DNA of 64,000 nt, taken from contig AVDB01000003.1 of the NCBI GenBank assembly GCA_000472185.1, forward strand, positions 1 through 64,000. Direction: 5' to 3'. The position numbers and the translations under genes were made by a program. The stretch comes from Rhodobacteraceae bacterium HIMB11 (GTDB taxonomy: Bacteria; Pseudomonadota; Alphaproteobacteria; Rhodobacterales; Rhodobacteraceae). This document shows, piece by piece, positions 17,231-26,348 of the stretch (its first letter is position 1; each line of letters opens with the position of its first letter). The notes beneath the pieces are model-generated. The model searched no databases. It saw only the letters and a program-made list of their open reading frames with translations, and had not been told where the DNA came from.

Positions 17231-17624
17231 GCCCCTCACATACTGCAAGGCGATCAATAGGAAGAGAACGATGTGCCTTGCTCGCCGAAGAGCCTACCGC
17301 TTATTTTTGTTTTTAACGAAGAAAGAGGCTGCTCTTCTAATGACTGTTTCGCCAGTCTATACCCACAGAATGTCTCATTTTGCGACAATTTGTCAAGTCA
17401 TAACAAAATGCTTTGTAATAATGGCACAGCGAGAGATTGGGAGGCTGGACAGTTGTGCAGCGAACACGCTTCAGTTAATCAAATTGACACGTAGCCACAT
17501 AAATGAATGTGCTAGAGGCAGATGGAAGTAAGGGATGTGTAGAGTCTACCCCTAGCACTGCGTCGTTGTACTTTGTACTGCGTGCATACAAATCTGGATC
17601 ACTTGATATTACCATGCGGCTTTC
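17231..17624. other. Gene-free stretch inside the island
   Basis: Overlapping plus-strand frames exist (from 17271 and 17273) but they lack ribosome sites and read like random translations. No RNA gene or repeat recognised. Confidence 0.45.
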
Positions 17625-17750
17625 TCAGGACAGGCTTACAGCATCAAACTGCTCCTTCACTGCATCCAAGTCATACCCCTGTCCATACTTTGATCCGATG
17701 GCTCCAATGGGTGACCAGCCACCGATTTGATCAATCATCTCTAATGGGCA
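17625..17750 (-). pseudogene. C-terminal fragment of a second tyrosine integrase
   Basis: The minus strand encodes CPLEMIDQIGGWSPIGAIGS followed by KYGQGYDLDAVKEQFDAV and a stop. This aligns along its whole length with the C-terminus of the island integrase (CPLELIDQIGGWSSIGTMGS, KYGQGYGLNAVREQIQST), including the Trp and the nucleophilic Tyr. The rest of the gene is gone; upstream bases are not recognisable. It is a relic of another, related integrase. Confidence 0.8.
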
Positions 17751-17848
17751 AGCTTTCCCTATCAATGAATTATCTAGACACACATTAGAACTGACTGCAT
17801 TGCTGGAAACACTCGAAAGTCGCTAATTGCAACGATACTGCGTCGAGA

Positions 17849-18187
17849 CTAATGAAAGTCTTCTGCAACAAACTCGTGAACTACCACACCACGGTTGCCA
17901 AAAACTTTGGTAGTAAAACCCGCCACTGCTGGAAGATAATATTTTTCCAACAATGGTTTACAAGCTTCGAAGGCGTCTTTGTCACGATACTCGAATATTA
18001 TGCCTACCCTGAATGAGCCTTGCTTATTCCAAATTTGTGTTACTACACGACGCAACATTCCAGCTTTAGTGAAAAGTTCGATAACCTCTGGAGTGAATGC
18101 CTCCTTTTGACGGATCAAGTATAGTTCGAGCTGCTCCTTATTGGCAAAATCTCGTGTTGAGTAGTTTATAAGCGTTGTATTTGTCAT
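17849..18187 (-). CDS. Hypothetical protein, about 112 residues
   Basis: I place the start at ATG 18187; ATG 18235, two bases after the integrase stop, would add sixteen residues of non-coding appearance. The protein is soluble with an alternating helix-strand pattern (NKEQLELYLIRQKEAFTPEV, FRVGIIFEYRDKDAFEACKP, GVVVHEFVAEDFH) that suggests a ferredoxin-like dimeric barrel, loosely like the DUF1330 protein elsewhere in the island. No specific family recognised. Confidence 0.6.
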   Translation of the reverse strand: MTNTTLINYSTRDFANKEQLELYLIRQKEAFTPEVIELFTKAGMLRRVVTQIWNKQGSFRVGIIFEYRDKDAFEACKPLLEKYYLPAVAGFTTKVFGNRGVVVHEFVAEDFH

Positions 18188-18236
18188 TAGAGCCCAAAAT
18201 GATGCGTAAGCTTTGAAATAACGATAGGGTGGCATG

Positions 18237-19349
18237 CTATTGGGTCAATAAAAAGTTGATACTTGTGCTTTGAATTTGCTCCCTAACTGCGTTCAAGCCA
18301 TACCCTTGCCCATATTTTGATCCCATTGTTCCAATAGATGACCATCCACCAATCTGATCTATCAATTCTAATGGGCATCCACAGGCTCTTAGGCGATCCC
18401 TAAACGTGTGTCGCAAGCTGTGTGCAGTCAGTCCAAAGTCCTTCTTAAGCCACTTACCTAGCGCATTTGAGGCGTGTGTCGCACGACAGGTCCCGTCTTT
18501 GAGGTATCGTGGATATAAACAATGGTCGTCAGCTTGTGGTAACACCAGAAGCATTGCCTCTTTCGCATAACCTACCAAGGGCAATACCCGTTCACTATTT
18601 CTCGTTTTAAGTCGTCTGATTGCGTTAGGTCGAATGTGAATGAGCTCATTCTCCATATCGATGTCTTCAAGTTCCAGTCCAACAATCTCAGCCAGTCTGC
18701 AGCCTGTCTCACCTAGTAAGGGCATCAGCAACTTTACCTGACTGCCTTAAGCTATTGCCTTGTCATATCCATTTTTAAGCTGCTCAAAGGTAAACGTTCC
18801 CCTCTTGGATGCATCTTGTCCCTCATGACGAATGATCAATCGAGTGAATGGATTACGTTTATCCAAATCCAACTCAGCATATGCATAGTTGAGGATGGCA
18901 CTTAAACTGTTAATCCTACGCCTAATGGTAGCAGTCTTATTCCCTCTCAAATGGAGATGATGAACAAACAGCTTGGCATCCTCTCTTGTGTAGGTTCCCA
19001 CATCTCTATTGCCAGCCAAGGAGATAAATGTGGCTAATGCGGAACGAGGCGGAACCTGATCTATTTCTCGAAGGGCCAGGTATTCTTCTGCCATTTCAGA
19101 CAATAAGACAGACTTGGGTTGGAAGCTTTCAATGATAGTAGCAACATCGACAGGCTCTATTGTTGTCGTATTGCTCCATGATGCCTCAAGTACATAACCC
19201 AGACGTTTCGCATATTCGGCTGCTTCATCTGGGCACTTCGACAATGCTTGCCTGATGAACGAACCATATGCTTTCACTGCGTGAGATGGCACACGGCGAT
19301 TGTAATAATAAGTACCAGAACGGCAGATTGTGTACTGAATGTGTGACAA
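18237..19349 (-). pseudogene. Tyrosine-type site-specific integrase with one in-frame stop
   Basis: TTG 19349 is a good start: GGAGG lies eight bases upstream. The frame would give 370 residues but is cut by TAA at 18749-18747 (codon 201), in the linker between the core-binding and catalytic domains; no frameshift is involved. Catalytic residues after the stop are all present: Arg in TGCRLAEI, Lys in RLKTRNSERVLPL, HSLRHTF (His, Arg), Trp in GGWSS and Tyr in SKYGQG. It would cut and join the tRNA-Leu att sites. A downstream TTG at 18731 could yield only the catalytic half. Most likely inactive, so the island is probably fixed; a sequencing error at one base is the alternative. Confidence 0.88.
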
Positions 19350-19406
19350 GATGATTACCTCCGATGGTTAAAGTCGAAGGAATATCAATAGGTTGGACTG
19401 AAGGTA

Positions 19407-19467
19407 TGGTGCGGCCGAGAAGACTCGAACTTCCACTCCGGTTAAAGAACAGCGACCTCAACGCTGC
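19407..19467 (-). repeat. Right attachment repeat inside tRNA-Leu
   Basis: 61 bases matching 10138-10198 with one mismatch (19452). It covers the tRNA from its CCA end through the T-arm and variable arm to the anticodon arm, so integration here rebuilds a complete tRNA. The crossover point cannot be narrowed further from one genome. Confidence 0.93.
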
Positions 19468-19493
19468 GCGTCTACCAATTCCGCCACGGCCGC
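19407..19493 (-). tRNA. tRNA-Leu(GAG)
   Basis: Minus-strand class II tRNA with acceptor stem GCGGCCG/CGGCCGC, D-arm, anticodon stem CAGCG/CGCTG around loop TTGAGGT (anticodon GAG), long variable arm, T-loop GTTCGAGTC, discriminator A and encoded CCA. It reads CUC/CUU leucine codons. Its 3' part is the integration target of the island to the left. Confidence 0.95.
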
Positions 19494-19639
19494 ACATGGT
19501 AGTCGCATATTGCATACCCATAAGATCACGCAATGAAAAGAGGGCATTGTTCAGATTTGCGAAATTTCTACCGCCCGGCCTTGCAACCTTGCGACAAACC
19601 CCTTTAATGCGAATGAGCAAGGAATAAGGCGTTCACAGT

Positions 19640-20320
19640 ATGGTAGAGTGGCGGGTCACATCAGGATTGACGGACTATGACGAGGCTGTCCGCGTGATGG
19701 AGCAGCGCGCAGAAGACATCGCCGCAGGCCACGCAGACGAATTGCTTTGGTTGGTTGAACATCCCCCGCTCTATACCGCAGGAACATCTGCAAAGCCCCA
19801 AGATTTGATCAGCGCAGATCGCTTTCCCGTCTATGAAACCAAACGAGGCGGGCAATACACCTATCACGGGCCTGGACAGCGCGTGGTCTACGTCATGCTA
19901 GATTTAAACAAGCGCGGGCGCGATGTGCGTTGTTTTGTGCGACAGTTGGAGAAATGGGTCATCGACACGCTAGATCAGTTCAACATCACAGGCTTTATTC
20001 GCGATGGGCGTGTGGGCGTCTGGGTTGAACGCCCCGACAAACCCAAAACAATGACCAACCAAACGGCCGAAGATAAGATTGCCGCAATTGGTATCAGGTT
20101 GCGTAAATGGGTGTCATCCCACGGTATTTCCATAAATGTTGATCCTGATTTAGATCATTTTGACGGCATTGTCCCCTGCGGCATAACAAAATACGGGGTG
20201 ACCAGTTTGGTGGATTTGGGGCTCCCTGTTTCGATGTTTGATCTGGATGTGGCCCTGAAACAGTCTTTTGAACGCGTGTTTGAAAGTGATTCTGTTCAAG
20301 CTTGTGAAAATGCGCCCTAA
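19640..20320 (+). CDS. lipB: Octanoyltransferase (lipoate biosynthesis)
   Basis: 226 residues. LipB moves octanoyl from acyl carrier protein to lipoyl domains of the 2-oxoacid dehydrogenases and GcvH. Signature motifs: [22 protein letters not shown] with the catalytic Lys nearby in the family position, and FDGIVPCGI with the active-site Cys. Start ATG 19640 follows AAGGCG. Cytoplasmic. It stands alone between tRNA-Leu and ctaD, with about 170 bases before ctaD. Confidence 0.96.
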   Translation: MVEWRVTSGLTDYDEAVRVMEQRAEDIAAGHADELLWLVEHPPLYTAGTSAKPQDLISADRFPVYETKRGGQYTYHGPGQRVVYVMLDLNKRGRDVRCFVRQLEKWVIDTLDQFNITGFIRDGRVGVWVERPDKPKTMTNQTAEDKIAAIGIRLRKWVSSHGISINVDPDLDHFDGIVPCGITKYGVTSLVDLGLPVSMFDLDVALKQSFERVFESDSVQACENAP

Positions 20321-20489
20321 AAGAACCCAATAAAATCAATCTGATTGCTCTCAAATTCAAAAAACGTAATTTTTCTTGGCATGCGGCAAATACTGCCATT
20401 GCCTGTTAAAAAAATGCACACTAAAACACCCTCAGAAGTTTCACCGGGCGAAATGACTCGTCTTATTCGTAGTTAACAGGAGGCACATC

Positions 20490-22163
20490 ATGGCAGACGC
20501 AGCCATCCACGGCCACGACCATGAAGATCAGCGCAGCTTTTTCACGCGTTGGTTTATGTCAACAAACCACAAAGACATTGGTATTCTATACTTGATCGTC
20601 TCTGCGTTGGTTGGCTTCATTTCCGTGGCATTTACAGTTTACATGCGCATGGAGCTTATGGATCCCGGCGTACAATACATGTGTATGGAAGGCGCGCGTT
20701 TCACTGCGGCGGCGACCGAAGCATGTACACCAAATGGTCACCTATGGAACGTTTTGATCACCGGCCACGGCATCTTGATGATGTTTTTTGTTGTGATTCC
20801 TGCGTTGTTCGGTGGTTTTGGTAACTACTTCATGCCATTGCAAATTGGCGCACCGGACATGGCGTTCCCACGTATGAACAACTTGTCATTCTGGATGTAT
20901 GTTGCAGGTACCACGTTGGCCGTTTGTTCCGTTCTATCACCGGGTGGTAACGAACAGCTGGGTTCGGGTGTTGGTTGGGTTCTGTACCCACCGCTATCCG
21001 TGAACGAAGGCGGCATTTCAATGGACCTTGCGATTTTCGCGGTTCACGTTTCAGGTGCCTCATCTATCCTTGGTGCGATCAACATGATCACAACCTTCCT
21101 AAACATGCGTGCCCCAGGCATGACATTGTTTAAGGTTCCATTGTTCTCATGGTCGATCTTTGTCACATCATGGTTGATCCTGTTGTCATTGCCTGTTTTG
21201 GCGGGCGCGATCACAATGCTTTTGACCGACCGTAACTTTGGTACAACGTTCTTTGACCCAGCAGGTGGTGGTGACCCAATTCTATACCAACACATCCTAT
21301 GGTTCTTTGGTCACCCAGAAGTTTACATCATTATCCTTCCTGGGTTTGGTCTGATCTCACACGTAATTGCGACATTCTCTCGTAAGCCTGTGTTTGGTTA
21401 CCTACCCATGGTTTGGGCGATCATTGCGATTGGCGCATTGGGCTTTGTTGTATGGGCGCACCACATGTACACAGTTGGTATGTCACTGACACAGCAGTCA
21501 TACTTTATGCTTGCGACAATGGTGATTGCGGTTCCGACAGGTGTGAAGGTCTTCTCTTGGATTGCCACAATGTGGGGCGGTTCAATTGAAATGAAAACAC
21601 CTATGCTATGGGCGTTCGGTTTCTTGTTCCTATTCACCGTGGGTGGTGTAACAGGGATCGTTCTATCACAGGCTGGCGTCGACCGTGCGTATCACGACAC
21701 ATACTACGTGGTTGCACACTTCCACTATGTGATGTCATTGGGTGCGGTTTTCTGTATCTTTGCGGGTATCTACTTTTACTTCTCAAAGATGACAGGCCGT
21801 GATTACCCAGAATGGGCAGGTAAACTGCACTTCTGGATGATGTTCATCGGTGCAAACCTTACATTCTTCCCACAGCACTTCTTGGGACGTCAGGGTATGC
21901 CACGTCGTTACATCGACTACCCGGAAGCCTATGCATATTGGAACGAAATCTCGTCATATGGTGCGTTCCTATCATTTGCATCTTTCGTGTTCTTCTTTGG
22001 GATTGTGATCTATTCACTTCTTGCTGGTAAGCGTAACACAGCAGCGAACCCATGGAATGAGTATGCAGATACACTGGAGTGGACATTGCCTTCACCACCC
22101 CCAGAGCATACATTCGAAATTCTTCCAAAGCAGGAAGATTGGGATAAGCAACCCTCTCACTAA
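20490..22163 (+). CDS. ctaD: Cytochrome c oxidase subunit I (aa3 type)
   Basis: 557 residues, full length. Twelve membrane helices. The low-spin haem ligand is in [10 protein letters not shown], the CuB/Tyr site in [10 protein letters not shown] in WAHHMY, and haem a3 and a ligands in VAHFHYVM. It reduces oxygen to water and pumps protons. A strong ribosome site, AGGAGG, precedes the ATG. As in many Rhodobacterales it is separate from the other oxidase genes. A good terminator follows. Confidence 0.98.
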   Translation: MADAAIHGHDHEDQRSFFTRWFMSTNHKDIGILYLIVSALVGFISVAFTVYMRMELMDPGVQYMCMEGARFTAAATEACTPNGHLWNVLITGHGILMMFFVVIPALFGGFGNYFMPLQIGAPDMAFPRMNNLSFWMYVAGTTLAVCSVLSPGGNEQLGSGVGWVLYPPLSVNEGGISMDLAIFAVHVSGASSILGAINMITTFLNMRAPGMTLFKVPLFSWSIFVTSWLILLSLPVLAGAITMLLTDRNFGTTFFDPAGGGDPILYQHILWFFGHPEVYIIILPGFGLISHVIATFSRKPVFGYLPMVWAIIAIGALGFVVWAHHMYTVGMSLTQQSYFMLATMVIAVPTGVKVFSWIATMWGGSIEMKTPMLWAFGFLFLFTVGGVTGIVLSQAGVDRAYHDTYYVVAHFHYVMSLGAVFCIFAGIYFYFSKMTGRDYPEWAGKLHFWMMFIGANLTFFPQHFLGRQGMPRRYIDYPEAYAYWNEISSYGAFLSFASFVFFFGIVIYSLLAGKRNTAANPWNEYADTLEWTLPSPPPEHTFEILPKQEDWDKQPSH

Positions 22164-22183
22164 GGGTATTGCAAACGAATGAA

Positions 22184-22212
22184 AAAATCCCCGCATCAGC
22201 GGGGTTTTTTTG
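22184..22212. terminator. Bidirectional terminator between ctaD and the dehydrogenase gene
   Basis: CCCCGC (from 22189) ATCA GCGGGG with seven T on the plus strand and six A before the stem, so it can stop transcription from both convergent genes. Confidence 0.92.
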
Positions 22213-22230
22213 TTTCTTAGGTACGCGGGA

Positions 22231-23235
22231 TTAGCCGAGCAACGCTTGGATATCAGCGATGTATTGAGAGGCCACGTTCAAACCCTCTGCGCGCGCATGA
22301 TTGCGCGCCTCAATCCGTCGGGTCCCGGGAATCCGTGCACCAGATGTTTCAGCAATGTCATTCAACAACGCCTCAATCCGGGCGGTGAAACCACTTATGT
22401 CATTGGGTTTAATCACGATCAGGAACTGCCCGGCATTCGCCGATGGGCCAGATGATGCAAAAAATGATGGCATATCCGCCGATGTGTTCGCGCCCGTCAA
22501 ACTGGCCGCCAAAATTTCTACCATTAATGCAAGCGCGGTTCCCTTGGCCTCTCCAATCGGAACCATTGTTCCTCCATCCAATGCAGCGTTTGGATCCGTT
22601 GTTGATTGCCCATCTTTATCCAAGGCCCAACCCTCGGGGATTGATTGGCCTGTTTTCTTGGCGTTCATCACCTTACCGCGTGCAACGACAGACAGGGATA
22701 AATCAATGACCAATGGATCCTGGCCCGCGCGAGGGGCTGCAAATGCGATCGGGTTCGTCCCATATAGAGGTTTATTGCCTCCCCACGGTGCAATCGCCGC
22801 AGGAGTGTTCGCCACCATAATCCCGATCAAACCCTGCATGGCCAGCTTTTCCACATGGCTGGCAAGCGTACCACAGTGGTTTGATTGGGACACCGCAATT
22901 GCCACGCATCCTGTTGTCGCCGCCATCTGAACCGCCTGATCAATGGCCAAATCCAATGTGGGATAGGCAAATCCATTATCTGCCGACACATGTAGATAAC
23001 TGGGGGATTGTGACACAATGGTCGGGGTTGCGCTGGCATTGATCTTACCGCTTTTCATCTGTGCGATATAGTCGCCAACGCGGGAAAATCCGTGCCCCAC
23101 CTGCCCTTCAGCCTCTGCCATGACAAGCGCGCGCGCAACGCTCTGCGCACTCTCCTCGTTCAAACCGCTGGCGACGAATGCATTTTGCACCAATTCCAAT
23201 GCGGCATCGATGCTGATGTTTGTTTTTTCCTGCAT
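22231..23235 (-). CDS. Malate/L-lactate dehydrogenase family oxidoreductase (Ldh_2)
   Basis: 334 residues from ATG 23235; a GTG at 23247 is an alternative. It belongs to the NAD(P)-dependent Ldh_2 family that also holds ureidoglycolate, sulfolactate and delta1-piperideine-2-carboxylate reductases: GHGFSRV near residue 50, SNHCGTLASHVEK (catalytic His), MVANTPAAIAPWGG and YGTNPIAFAAP. Substrate cannot be told from sequence and the neighbours give no clue. Cytoplasmic. Confidence 0.9.
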   Translation of the reverse strand: MQEKTNISIDAALELVQNAFVASGLNEESAQSVARALVMAEAEGQVGHGFSRVGDYIAQMKSGKINASATPTIVSQSPSYLHVSADNGFAYPTLDLAIDQAVQMAATTGCVAIAVSQSNHCGTLASHVEKLAMQGLIGIMVANTPAAIAPWGGNKPLYGTNPIAFAAPRAGQDPLVIDLSLSVVARGKVMNAKKTGQSIPEGWALDKDGQSTTDPNAALDGGTMVPIGEAKGTALALMVEILAASLTGANTSADMPSFFASSGPSANAGQFLIVIKPNDISGFTARIEALLNDIAETSGARIPGTRRIEARNHARAEGLNVASQYIADIQALLG

Positions 23236-23358
23236 CTGCTTTCCCACTGATTTCCATTTCTGTCACCTTAGAAACAGACAGCGCAAAACGCGACAAATTT
23301 CCATCTTTCCTTCATGGAAATTGCACCTAAATTCCCTGTACGCAAAGGGAGTAGCCAA

Positions 23359-23862
23359 ATGCCTTACGAGTGGACAAAGAAACCAAATAGTCAGACTTCC
23401 GAACAATTGGATCTGTGGCCATTCAGTTCGCTGCCACATCGCGGATTTGCAAGCTTTATCATGACAACCTTTGTTCTGATCACCTTGCCACTTTATGTCC
23501 TGATTGGAACGATCCTGTTTTGGGCCCTGCTGCCCTTTTTGATGATGACAGTCGGGGCCATATATTTCGCGATCCGCAAAAATTTCCGCGACAGATCCAT
23601 TATTGAACGACTGACGCTAGACGTTGAACAATTCCATCTTCTTCGGCAAGAGGCGAGTGGCGAACAAAAGGGTTGGGAATGCAATGCCTATTGGGCGCGT
23701 GTTCACATGCATGAAACAGGCGGACCTGTTCCACACTATGTCACCCTAAGTGGGAATGGACGCGAGGTGGAAATAGGCGCATTCCTATCAGAAGAGGAAC
23801 GCGTCGAATTATTTTCCGAATTACAGGCACGCTTTAACGATTATCGAAATCGTTTAACTTGA
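23359..23862 (+). CDS. DUF2244 family membrane protein
   Basis: 167 residues from ATG 23359 (GGGAG upstream; the longer frame from 23314 lacks support). N-terminal MPYEW and SSLPHRGF, two adjacent membrane helices at about residues 45-85, and the C-terminal cytoplasmic domain ending in SEEERVELFSELQARF are typical of DUF2244. The family is often linked to respiratory-chain genes. Function unknown. Its 3' end overlaps the convergent yqeY-like gene by nine bases. Confidence 0.9.
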   Translation: MPYEWTKKPNSQTSEQLDLWPFSSLPHRGFASFIMTTFVLITLPLYVLIGTILFWALLPFLMMTVGAIYFAIRKNFRDRSIIERLTLDVEQFHLLRQEASGEQKGWECNAYWARVHMHETGGPVPHYVTLSGNGREVEIGAFLSEEERVELFSELQARFNDYRNRLT

Positions 23863-24315
23863 TAGTTTGCCTTTGACTTTGGCACCAACTGAACCGAAAT
23901 CCATTTGGCCTGTGTATTTGCCCTTTAGCTCGCCCATAACCTTACCCATGTCGCGAATAGATGCGGCGCCAACCGTTGTGATGGCCGTGTCGATTGCTGC
24001 GTCCACTTCATCGTCATCCAACTGACGGGGCAAGAATTCTTCGATCACCGTGATTTCTTCTAATTCACGTTCGGCAAGGTCGATACGCCCAGCCTCTTCA
24101 TAGGTTTTGGCGCTTTCACTGCGTTGGCGGGTCATCTTGCCCAGAATCGCCAATAACTCATCATCACCGACACCCTCATCATTGCCTTCGGCACGCGCGG
24201 CAATATCGCGATCTTTGATCGCCGCACTAATAAGACGCAGTGTCGACAGACGGTTAGCCGCCTTATCCTTCATCGCTTGCTTCGTTGCTGCCATGATTGA
24301 TGCGCGCAAATCCAT
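23854..24315 (-). CDS. GatB/YqeY domain protein
   Basis: 153 residues from ATG 24315 (AGGAGTGGG upstream). YqeY proteins consist of the tRNA-contacting C-terminal domain of GatB as a stand-alone protein: RLSTLRLISAAIKDRDIAAR, EEFLPRQLDDDEV and DMGKVMGELKGKY are characteristic. The precise role is unsettled; a link to tRNA is assumed. It is divergent from carA, a common alphaproteobacterial pair. Confidence 0.93.
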   Translation of the reverse strand: MDLRASIMAATKQAMKDKAANRLSTLRLISAAIKDRDIAARAEGNDEGVGDDELLAILGKMTRQRSESAKTYEEAGRIDLAERELEEITVIEEFLPRQLDDDEVDAAIDTAITTVGAASIRDMGKVMGELKGKYTGQMDFGSVGAKVKGKLSS

Positions 24316-24467
24316 GATCCCACTCCTAGGAATTCGGGTTAAGTTAGGCTGCGACACTACTCAAAACTTCGATTTTGGGCAAGCTGATATTCTCAACAAT
24401 GCCTGCTTGACCCCAACACAGCTTCACACTAGGTTGCCGCCAATTTGCACCCCAGAGAGTCGAGAGT

Positions 24468-25616
24468 ATGGCGTCAGAAACCGCACCAAAACCAACCGCA
24501 TGTTTGGCACTAGCCGATGGAACATTATTTTATGGATATGGATTTGGAGCGACGGGGCAAACAGTCGCCGAACTGTGTTTCAACACAGCCATGACGGGCT
24601 ATCAGGAAATCATGACTGATCCGTCCTATGCGGGTCAAATCGTGACCTTCACATTCCCACACATTGGCAACACAGGCGTGACGGATGAGGATGATGAAAC
24701 AGCCGATCCAGTGGCCGAGGGCATGGTGGTCAAATGGGACCCAACCGAGCCATCAAACTGGCGCGCCCAATCCCACCTGTCCGATTGGTTGGCCCGTCGC
24801 GGTCGTATTGCAATCGGAGGCATTGATACGCGCCGCCTGACACGCGCGATCAGAATGCAGGGTGCACCACATTGCGCATTGGCCCATGATCCAGACGGAA
24901 ACTTTGACACCGATGCATTGGTTGCAGCCGCGAAATCATTTAGCGGCCTTGAAGGACTTGACCTGGCTAAGGACGTGACATGCGCACAAAGTTACCATTG
25001 GAATGAAATGCGTTGGGCGTGGCCAGATGGATATAAGCCGCAAACAAATTCAAAGCATAAAGTTGTTGCATTAGATTTCGGTGCAAAACGCAACATTTTA
25101 CGTTGCTTGGCGTCGGCGGGATGCGATGTAACGGTATTGCCCGCAACTGCCACCGCGGAAGAGGTATTGGCCCACAACCCAGATGGTGTTTTCCTATCAA
25201 ACGGTCCGGGTGATCCCGCGGCAACAGGGGAATATGCGGTGCCAATGATCAAAACCATTTTGGACACAACGGATTTGCCTGTTTTTGGCATCTGTTTGGG
25301 GCACCAAATGTTGGCACTTGCCCTTGGGGCCAAGACCATCAAAATGAACCATGGCCATCACGGCGCCAATCATCCTGTGAAAGAGCATGAAACAGGCAAG
25401 GTTGAGATCACGTCTATGAACCATGGTTTTGCAGTGGATGCTCAGACATTGCCAGAAGGTGTTGTTGAAACACATGTGTCCTTGTTTGACGGATCAAACT
25501 GTGGGATCCGCATGAAAGAGCGACCCGTGTTTTCCGTACAGCATCACCCAGAGGCAAGCCCTGGTCCCCAAGATAGCTTTTATCTGTTTGAACGCTTTGC
25601 CGCGTCGATGGATTAA
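24468..25616 (+). CDS. carA: Carbamoyl-phosphate synthase small subunit
   Basis: 382 residues. It hydrolyses glutamine and channels ammonia to CarB for carbamoyl phosphate, feeding pyrimidine and arginine synthesis. The N-terminal swivel domain (TAMTGYQEIMTDPSYAGQ) is followed by a class I amidotransferase domain with FGICLGHQ (catalytic Cys) and HHPEASPGP (His, Glu). carB is not in the window. The stop overlaps the convergent GntR gene by four bases. Confidence 0.98.
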   Translation: MASETAPKPTACLALADGTLFYGYGFGATGQTVAELCFNTAMTGYQEIMTDPSYAGQIVTFTFPHIGNTGVTDEDDETADPVAEGMVVKWDPTEPSNWRAQSHLSDWLARRGRIAIGGIDTRRLTRAIRMQGAPHCALAHDPDGNFDTDALVAAAKSFSGLEGLDLAKDVTCAQSYHWNEMRWAWPDGYKPQTNSKHKVVALDFGAKRNILRCLASAGCDVTVLPATATAEEVLAHNPDGVFLSNGPGDPAATGEYAVPMIKTILDTTDLPVFGICLGHQMLALALGAKTIKMNHGHHGANHPVKEHETGKVEITSMNHGFAVDAQTLPEGVVETHVSLFDGSNCGIRMKERPVFSVQHHPEASPGPQDSFYLFERFAASMD

Positions 25617-26254
25617 TCGCTCTCGGCCAGCAATTTTAGACGTGTCGAAAACGCAATGGAAATATGCTGGCGTAGGCAGTCGTCTGCCTTATCTTCATGA
25701 CCATGCATGATTGCATCCACGATTTCCTGATGCTCGGCCAAGGCAACTTCACCTCGCCCGTCCGCGGCCAAGGATGTTGTCGCCATCAAGGCCATCGAAC
25801 GATGCACCAAATCCAGCTGCTGCACCAAAAACCGATTGTGCGATGCCAAATGGATTTGTTTATGGAAACGACGATTGGCCCGCGATAGCGCGCTTGGGTC
25901 GTCGACAATTTTGTAATCATCATTGACCATATCCTGCAGCACTCGTTTTTCTTCAATCGTTGCATGACGCGCAGCCAATCGGGCGGCCAAGCCCTCTAAC
26001 TCACTGCGCACGACATAAAGTTCGGCCATTTGCGAATGATCAAGCGAGGCCACAATCAGGCTTCTGCCATCCCGGCTCAGCAAGGATTGTGTTTCCAACC
26101 TCTGCAACGCCTCGCGGATAGGAGTACGCGAAACACCAAAACGATCTGCCAGTTCGCTTTCAACAAGACGGTCACCAGGCTTGTAAACGCCGATATCAAT
26201 CGCATCTAGGATCAAACCATAGGCATCTTTGTTATTTTGTCGTATCTGTGTCAT
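25613..26254 (-). CDS. GntR family regulator with FCD domain
   Basis: 213 residues. N-terminal winged helix-turn-helix (ADRFGVSRTPIREALQRLET) and C-terminal FCD ligand domain with His and Asp metal positions (NRRFHKQIHLASHNR, HQEIVDAIMHG). Such proteins usually repress catabolic genes until a carboxylate binds. The target is unclear: the divergent neighbour is a HAD phosphatase gene. Cytoplasmic DNA-binding protein. Confidence 0.93.
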   Translation of the reverse strand: MTQIRQNNKDAYGLILDAIDIGVYKPGDRLVESELADRFGVSRTPIREALQRLETQSLLSRDGRSLIVASLDHSQMAELYVVRSELEGLAARLAARHATIEEKRVLQDMVNDDYKIVDDPSALSRANRRFHKQIHLASHNRFLVQQLDLVHRSMALMATTSLAADGRGEVALAEHQEIVDAIMHGHEDKADDCLRQHISIAFSTRLKLLAESD

Positions 26255-26348
26255 TGTACTCGTCCATTGTCTGGCATTACCTTACGTGGTGTTTTACGCG
26301 CAAATCAAGTAACCCTTTCGCTTTTTTGAATATGTTTAGGACAGGATT

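Larger units (their letters stand above)
10138..19493. mobile_element. Genomic island in tRNA-Leu(GAG), about 9.3 kb, decaying
   Basis: A 61-bp direct repeat of the 3' part of tRNA-Leu bounds the region (10138-10198 and 19407-19467, one mismatch). The right copy is part of the intact tRNA; next to it lies a tyrosine-recombinase gene reading away from the tRNA. This is the classic layout of an element integrated at a tRNA 3' end. The interior is visibly AT-richer than the flanks and its genes are mostly small. Several are broken: integrase, polymerase-like gene, zinc-ribbon gene. A second integrase remnant points to more than one insertion. No conjugation, phage capsid or restriction genes are seen. 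Intact cargo leans to the cell envelope. Confidence 0.9.

Noticed and set aside
17271-17531. Plus-strand frame of 86 codons in the island
   Set aside because: No ribosome site, a second equally open frame overlaps it, and composition is not protein-like.
13569-19349. Several island genes with in-frame TAA/TAG, suggesting stop-codon recoding
   Set aside because: Intact island genes end at the same codons, two of the broken genes also have frameshifts, and no suppressor tRNA is seen. Ordinary decay explains it.
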